Shown piece after piece: positions 5,128 to 5,661 of a stretch of DNA of 5,661 nucleotides (position 1 is the first letter of the stretch; every line of letters begins with the position of its first letter). This DNA comes from Candidatus Woesearchaeota archaeon CG08_land_8_20_14_0_20_47_9 (GTDB lineage Archaea; Nanobdellota; Nanobdellia; Woesearchaeales; CG1-02-47-18), in the NCBI GenBank assembly GCA_002763335.1, contig PEYS01000095.1, positions 1-5,661 of the forward strand, given 5' to 3'. Below the pieces are notes generated by a model. It did no database searches. It was not told the origin of the DNA and saw only the letters and a program-made list of their open reading frames with translations. The position numbers and the translations under genes are program-made.

Positions 5128-5628
5128 ATGACAGATACAACTCTCTGCTTTTTATTGAGGCAATGCAAAGGGGATGCTAAGCAGATCCTCCTCGGCCTTA
5201 AGAAGCTCGGTTTAGGCATGGGCAAGCTCAATGGCTTTGGGGGTAAGGTAAAGGCAGGTGAAAGCATTGAGGAGGCTGCTGTGCGCGAGCTTTACGAGGA
5301 AACTGGTGTAATGGCAACTCCAAGGGATATTACAAAGGTTGGAGAGATGGCATTCTTCTTCCCTGCGGTACCTGAGGAAGAGGGCTGGAATCAGCGCATG
5401 CACATATTCTTTGCCAATGAATGGGAGGGCGAGCCTGTTGAGACAGATGAGATGAGGCCAGAGTGGGTTGACATAAATAACATACCATTTGACAGGATGT
5501 GGGCTGACGATAGGCATTGGCTGCCTTTGATTCTAATAAATAAGCTGGTCAAGGGAAGCTTTGTTTTCAATGGTGATAACGAGTCAATAAGGCATTTTGT
5601 GCTGGACGAGGTTGAGGGCTTTGACTAA
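5128..5628 (+). CDS. MTH1-like NUDIX hydrolase (oxidised purine dNTP diphosphatase)
   Basis: A 166-residue NUDIX enzyme, probably cleaving 8-oxo-dGTP or related oxidised purine nucleotides to the monophosphate to clean the nucleotide pool. The NUDIX box is complete at residues 39-61 (G-x5-E-x7-RELYEETGV; Glu57 and Glu58 bind metal). The assignment to the MTH1 (NUDT1) branch rests on a GFGGKV entry and the strongly conserved MRPEW...IPF..MWADD..WLPL block at 109-134; in human MTH1 the matching WxDD residues recognise the oxidised base. The C-terminal GSFVFNGDNESI also follows MTH1. Start: ATG 5128, with GGGG at 5119-5122 as a weak ribosome-binding site. It probably shares the tRNA-Arg promoter. 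A large hairpin covers its last codons. Substrate preference within the branch (8-oxo-dGTP versus 2-OH-dATP) cannot be read from sequence. Confidence 0.9.
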   Translation: MTDTTLCFLLRQCKGDAKQILLGLKKLGLGMGKLNGFGGKVKAGESIEEAAVRELYEETGVMATPRDITKVGEMAFFFPAVPEEEGWNQRMHIFFANEWEGEPVETDEMRPEWVDINNIPFDRMWADDRHWLPLILINKLVKGSFVFNGDNESIRHFVLDEVEGFD

Positions 5629-5659
5629 ACCAGTTGCGCTGGTTTAGTAAAAGCCCTCA
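5613..5659 (+). terminator. 21-bp-stem hairpin over the NUDIX stop codon
   Basis: TGAGGGCTTT (5613-5622) pairs with AAAGCCCTCA (5650-5659), and ACTAAACCAG (5624-5633) pairs with CTGGTTTAGT (5639-5648); one G·A mismatch lies between the two helices and the loop is TTGCG. The stem includes the final Glu-Gly-Phe-Asp codons and the stop. It may mark the transcript end or be shared with a convergent gene beyond the window; only two T follow before the window ends. Confidence 0.6.
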
Positions 5660-5661
5660 TT

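Overview
The window looks archaeal. Several genes have TATA boxes at archaeal spacing (about 26 nt upstream of a likely transcript start), one with a purine-rich BRE. One protein gene appears leaderless. A tRNA-Val carries a bulge-helix-bulge intron at position 37/38, and neither tRNA encodes CCA. Codon choice in the protein genes (AGG, ATA, GAG, AAG) fits, as do the KaiC/RAD55-type ATPase and the beta-propeller of FG-GAP/PQQ-like repeats. I cannot name the lineage; an uncultivated, possibly DPANN, archaeon is a guess.

Layout. 1-540 has no protein gene but is full of inverted repeats. On the minus strand, a BRE/TATA promoter (430-444) faces about 280 nt of strongly foldable sequence that ends in a 19-bp hairpin and a T tract; I read this as a candidate structured non-coding RNA of no family I recognise. 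At 556-804 (-) lies the decayed 5' half of a PIN-domain (VapC-like) nuclease gene. It abuts an intact RBBP9/YdeN-type serine hydrolase (792-1442, -) with an aspartate-rich insertion encoded by a trinucleotide repeat. 1500-1689 appears non-coding. 1690-2302 (-) encodes a membrane-anchored helical protein broken by a single-base frameshift. It is preceded by a headless coding remnant (2293-2362) that touches the 3' end of an intron-containing tRNA-Val(GAC) (2364-2474, -).

The best-defined protein unit is a two-gene minus-strand operon. A cytoplasmic beta-propeller protein (3446-4711) is followed 14 nt later by a single-domain KaiC-like ATPase (2616-3431). A good promoter and a tandem 12-bp repeat lie upstream. 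I infer that the propeller and ATPase act together, perhaps as a signalling or scaffold-plus-switch pair, but the sequence does not show what they sense.

On the right, a second frameshifted small membrane-protein gene (4813-5014, -) overlaps the promoter of tRNA-Arg(UCG) (5043-5116, +). An MTH1-like NUDIX hydrolase (5128-5628, +) starts 11 nt after the tRNA and is probably co-transcribed with it; a 21-bp-stem hairpin overlaps the NUDIX stop. The 8-mer CAGCAACC precedes three TATA-like boxes in the window. Two frameshifts, one decayed nuclease and one headless fragment suggest an eroding accessory region, although both frameshifts could instead be single-base sequence errors.
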